Below are positions 13,969-17,013 of a stretch of DNA of 17,013 nt, one piece after another. Location of the stretch: NCBI GenBank assembly GCA_018818905.1, contig JAHIRA010000027.1:1-17013 (forward strand), read 5' to 3'. How positions within the stretch are numbered: the first letter of the stretch is position 1; every line of letters begins with the position of its first letter. The stretch comes from Patescibacteria group bacterium (GTDB lineage Bacteria; Patescibacteriota; JABMPQ01; JAHIRA01). The translations under genes and the position numbers were made by a program. The notes under the pieces are model-generated. The model was not told where the DNA came from, did no database searches, and saw nothing but the letters and a program-made list of their open reading frames with translations.

Positions 13969-16683
13969 ATGACACGAGGTGATAACCAGAGATTCGGCCT
14001 TGGAACTCAGATTGATATCAGCGACTTCAGAGTCACCCTAAAACGACAAATTGGTATAGGTGCTAGTTCCATTGTTTTTGAAGGCGAGGACGAAAGCATT
14101 CAACGTCCCATAGCCATTAAAACCTCTTTTTTTAACTCTGTAAAAGACCCAGAATACCAAGCTTTTGTGGATGAGGTGGAAAATCTGGGACTGATTGGCA
14201 ACCATCCTCACATTTTGGCCTATTACGGTCACGCCTGCGTGACAAGAGAGGAGGATACACCTCTGAGTGGATGGATCGCCCTGGAATATGCTCGCGGAGA
14301 TACTGTTGCCAGGCTTATAGAGTCAACCAGATCTTCAGACAGGCTTCTGCCTTTACTCACTGCTCTATCGATTGCTAAAGGCGTAGCCCTGGCTATTTCT
14401 TACCTTGAACGCAAAGGATTGGTTCACGCTGACATCAAACCAGAAAACTGTTTTTTGTGCTGCACCCCAACTGAGCTTGAAAACTACAACGCTGGTCAAG
14501 TTAAGGCAGGCATCAAAACAGAACATATCAAGCTCGGAGACTTTGGTATTACTAGTCTCCCAGAGATTTACCACAAGAGGTACATAGAAGATAAACGACT
14601 CCATGGAACCCCGCTTTATATTGCTCCAGAGCAGATTTTGGGAAACATCGTCCCTGGTAAAACAGATCTGTACTCGCTCGGGGTAATGCTCTACCAGATG
14701 GTCACTGGAGGCTTTCCCAAAGAGATACACGAGATCATTGGTCGAACTTATGAAAGCTCTAAAGACCAATTCTCAACAATGATGGTTCACCGACTTTTAG
14801 AGCCAACCCTGACTCTGCCACCCAATGTGGTTCATCAGAAAAACTACGCGTTTCTGTTAAACGATCTTATCATCCGACTAACTGCTAAAGACCCTGCTGA
14901 CCGGCCCAGCCCCGCAGAAGTGATCAACAATTTAAGTGTTATTCAAGTAGGCTTGAGCAAGTCAAACCTCTCAGAAACACAAAGATTTTCCTCCAGAACT
15001 TCTAGAATCGTCACCCGTGAAACCACTGATCAACCAACAGAAGACCTTTGCCAGGGCAAGAAAGAAAAAAGGGAGCCTCTTTATTTTCCAGAAACTTCTG
15101 TCTATCCGAAAAACATTGAGATCGTTCCTTCTTCTCCACCCCCAAAGCATCTACCTGAAATGTCAGGCTCAAGCTTAACCGAAGTCATGAAAAATCTTAG
15201 CGAATCATCTTCAAGTTCTACTCCTAGGAAATTTCCTGATGACAAAACTGCAGAAATACCCAATCCTATTCCGACGAGAAAGGAAGAAGATTTCCAGGGA
15301 AATAGTTTTAGGCTTTCCTCACTTCCTGATACAGAAATGCGTAAAAATGATGGTCGGATAGAAGTACTGCAAGTTGTTGATCTCGCGTCAGAAGACGACA
15401 AAACTCCAGAGCAAGCTTTGCAAAAGGAAATTGAAGAACTACGAAAAGCAGACGTTACAATTCAAGAGAAGATCAGCCGGGGAAAAGCTTTAAGCGATAC
15501 CGAAGCCTACATAGTGAGCTGCATTTATGGAGAGGCAGGTCTCATCAATAAACCTCTTCCCGCCTTTGAACAGCCTGCGGTTTCCATAGCTCTTGATCCT
15601 TTCGGATCCGTAGGTCATGTGGCTCCGTATCAGACTCCAACACCAGTACCAAAAAAAGTCCGCCCACCCCCACCCAAGACCACTATCGACCCTTTCCCGC
15701 TTGGAGCATTTGGGGAATTGGCAAACGAGAATGAAACCAGGACTGGTGATTTTATCTCTGGTGACACCGACCCAGATAAGTGGGAATCTAGTCAACGAAG
15801 GAAGAAAACTTTTTTCAAGTTTCTTTTCTTTTTTCTCGGAGTAGGGAGTGTTCTTGGGGCTCTGCTTGTCATTCCTCAATATGTTTTGTCCGAGTGTTTT
15901 TGTTGGCACTGGACCTCTTACTGCCTAATCAAAAACAAGAACGGAATCACTCTCAAGAAGTTCCCAAGAGCAGAAATGCTAATTCTGAAAAAAAGGTGGG
16001 TTTGGGAGAAATACAAAGCAGCCTCCTTCGCTGTATCTCCAGATGGCTATGTTCTGACCTCTAGCCTAGATCTCAAGCAGATTAGCCTCATAAAACTCTT
16101 GAAAACAGGCCAACTAGACTCAAGCAACGTCAAAACGTATCAATCCAAATACGGGAGATTCTATACTTCTTTAGTTCTTTGGCACTCAGACTCCAAATCT
16201 TTTCTTGCTGCAGGCTTCTATAACAATAGAAGAAAATTTCTCTTAGCTTTGGGGAAAGTTGACCTGAAGAAAAAATCCATCATTCACCTAGCTAGCCTGA
16301 CAAGGTTAAGACGAGGAGAGTTTCCGTGTCGTGCAAGACAGCACCAAGACAAAATTAGTATTAGCTTCTGCAATAACACTGCCAAGGGTATTGCTTTGCC
16401 TCATCGTGAACTCTCTTGCCATTTCAAACCAAACAACAAAATTGTCTGTCGCAAATCTTCTAGCCTCGTCATTTCTGAAAGCTTTGACAATAGCGGCATT
16501 CCTGCCTTGAGAAAAAAGGCGGGACATCTTCAGCGTTTCTATCCGCTCAAACACAGTCAATTTATGAGTCAACAAGGCAACTTCATAGCCAGCATCTCTA
16601 GTCAACCCAAGACAAAGGAAGAAGTTCTGACTCTCTGGAAAATAAAACCTGCCACTATTTGTCAGATTCTCTGCTCGAAGTGA
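13969..16683 (+). CDS. Membrane-spanning Ser/Thr protein kinase with Cys-containing ectodomain
   Basis: This 904-residue protein has an intact Hanks-type kinase domain at about 20-325: Gly loop GIGASS (29-34), K51 in IAIKTS, HADIKPEN (153-160), DFG (191-193), activation segment GTPLYIAPE (213-221) and D233 in KTDLYSLG. The catalytic loop lacks the Arg of HRD (it is HAD). An insertion beginning FLCC lies between N160 and D191. A long Ser/Pro-rich cytoplasmic linker (about 330-610, with a short helical piece at 478-505) leads to one membrane span (about 616-640), then a 265-residue external domain with Cys at 643, 645 and 652 and more near the end. That domain has repeated strand-like blocks (FAVSPDGYVLTS, SFLAAGFYN, VLTLWKI) suggestive of an incomplete beta-propeller. 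Strong SD AAAGGAG; ends in TGA plus terminator. Likely senses an external cue and phosphorylates cytoplasmic targets. Confidence 0.93.
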   Translation: MTRGDNQRFGLGTQIDISDFRVTLKRQIGIGASSIVFEGEDESIQRPIAIKTSFFNSVKDPEYQAFVDEVENLGLIGNHPHILAYYGHACVTREEDTPLSGWIALEYARGDTVARLIESTRSSDRLLPLLTALSIAKGVALAISYLERKGLVHADIKPENCFLCCTPTELENYNAGQVKAGIKTEHIKLGDFGITSLPEIYHKRYIEDKRLHGTPLYIAPEQILGNIVPGKTDLYSLGVMLYQMVTGGFPKEIHEIIGRTYESSKDQFSTMMVHRLLEPTLTLPPNVVHQKNYAFLLNDLIIRLTAKDPADRPSPAEVINNLSVIQVGLSKSNLSETQRFSSRTSRIVTRETTDQPTEDLCQGKKEKREPLYFPETSVYPKNIEIVPSSPPPKHLPEMSGSSLTEVMKNLSESSSSSTPRKFPDDKTAEIPNPIPTRKEEDFQGNSFRLSSLPDTEMRKNDGRIEVLQVVDLASEDDKTPEQALQKEIEELRKADVTIQEKISRGKALSDTEAYIVSCIYGEAGLINKPLPAFEQPAVSIALDPFGSVGHVAPYQTPTPVPKKVRPPPPKTTIDPFPLGAFGELANENETRTGDFISGDTDPDKWESSQRRKKTFFKFLFFFLGVGSVLGALLVIPQYVLSECFCWHWTSYCLIKNKNGITLKKFPRAEMLILKKRWVWEKYKAASFAVSPDGYVLTSSLDLKQISLIKLLKTGQLDSSNVKTYQSKYGRFYTSLVLWHSDSKSFLAAGFYNNRRKFLLALGKVDLKKKSIIHLASLTRLRRGEFPCRARQHQDKISISFCNNTAKGIALPHRELSCHFKPNNKIVCRKSSSLVISESFDNSGIPALRKKAGHLQRFYPLKHSQFMSQQGNFIASISSQPKTKEEVLTLWKIKPATICQILCSK

Positions 16684-16710
16684 CCCACTCTTCCCCCGTT
16701 CTTTCTAATA

Positions 16711-16737
16711 GACACCCATACCCGGGTGTCTTTTTTT
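16711..16737 (+). terminator. Rho-independent terminator after the membrane kinase gene
   Basis: GACACCC (16711-16717) and GGGTGTC (16724-16730) form a perfect 7-bp stem with an ATACCC loop, followed by seven T (16731-16737). It lies 27 bases after the kinase stop. The remaining space to the transposase fragment (16738-16879) shows no gene. Confidence 0.94.
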
Positions 16738-16879
16738 GGAAACTACGCAAAAAATATATCAACGCCAAGTTAGTGGCTTGGTGACTCACTTTTTACTGCC
16801 TCTCTCCAAGGATCAAAGATGATTTACTGCAAGACACAAAATGCCTTAAAATAGCCAAAAGGAGAGCACAAATAAAAGT

Positions 16880-17013
16880 TCAAGCTTTCTTTGCACCACT
16901 TTGTTCATTAATTACTTCGTTAGGGGTCAGGAAGTTCAGGGATTTCCTGGGACGGTTATTGATTTTCTCTTGAATTTGCTGAAGTTCTTCATTTGTAAGA
17001 TCACTTAGATCAG
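16880..17013 (-). CDS. IS30-family transposase, C-terminal fragment (runs off the right edge)
   Basis: The last 44 codons of a minus-strand gene are visible and end in TGA at 16882-16880. The translated end contains INNRPRKSLNFLTPNEVIN, the characteristic C-terminus of IS30-type DDE transposases (the usual pattern is NNRPRK-L-F-TP-EV). The catalytic core would lie beyond the window, so intactness cannot be judged. The terminal inverted repeat of the element should lie between 16738 and 16879, but it cannot be defined without the other end. The element marks the right boundary of the kinase cassette and is a possible means of its mobility. Confidence 0.85.
   Translation of the reverse strand, partial: DLSDLTNEELQQIQEKINNRPRKSLNFLTPNEVINEQSGAKKA

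Noticed and set aside
16765..16781. Hairpin CCAAG-N7-CTTGG that might be an IS30 end or a minus-strand terminator
   Set aside because: Stem is only five pairs and no partner repeat is visible within the window.
1..17013. Recoding of TGA to Gly (as in Gracilibacteria/Absconditabacteria)
   Set aside because: TGA ends several complete genes directly before strong terminators, and no frame needs TGA read-through.
1..17013. tRNA, rRNA, CRISPR arrays or long tandem repeats
   Set aside because: No tRNA-like cloverleaf or CCA end, no rRNA-like stretch and no regularly spaced repeats were seen in the intergenic regions when read by eye.

Overview
The window looks like chromosome from an uncultivated, probably monoderm bacterium. 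The Candidate Phyla Radiation (Patescibacteria) or a similar small-genome lineage is the best guess, with low confidence. The clues are a heliorhodopsin (reported mainly from organisms without an outer membrane), a small coiled-coil protein with the repeated VTKDEFETR motif often seen in such genomes, a HepT-MntA toxin-antitoxin pair, mostly absent Shine-Dalgarno sites on the minus-strand genes, and compact operons. All genes read cleanly with the standard bacterial code, and TGA is used as stop.

The left part (1-10560) is almost entirely minus strand. Read in the direction of transcription from the right it holds: a copper-resistance operon (CsoR repressor; an HMA-TauE/SafE-cupredoxin fusion with a Cys-rich tail; a CopA copper ATPase; an unlisted 54-codon single-span membrane peptide); an M23 peptidase-like lipoprotein; a V4R-like putative sensor; an isolated plus-strand coiled-coil gene facing it across a shared terminator; a four-gene operon (80-residue unknown, GadC-like amino acid antiporter, heliorhodopsin, DUF6790-like membrane protein) ending in a clear terminator; and a MntA-HepT pair followed by an overlapping ABC-transporter ATPase that is cut by the left edge.

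The right part (10600-16740) is plus strand and has a different character. Its four genes all have strong Shine-Dalgarno sites, TTGACA/T-type promoters and, for three transcription units, strong intrinsic terminators. They encode a secreted basic Cys-rich coiled-coil protein, a secreted Cys-rich protein with a beta-rich C-terminal half ending in Phe, a Hanks-type pseudokinase, and a large membrane-spanning Ser/Thr kinase with a Cys-containing ectodomain. Kinase and pseudokinase share an unusual LCC-containing insertion before the DFG position, so they look like paralogues. I read this block as an unrecognised exported-protein plus kinase signalling cassette. The partial IS30-type transposase at the right edge and the changed translation signals make horizontal acquisition, or an assembly join near 10.56-10.64 kb, worth testing.

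Between the two parts lies a near-perfect CsoR-type palindrome with a perfect TATAAT on each strand, so copper could control the divergent cassette as well. I found no tRNA, rRNA or CRISPR array, and no gene-free stretch exceeds about 200 bases.
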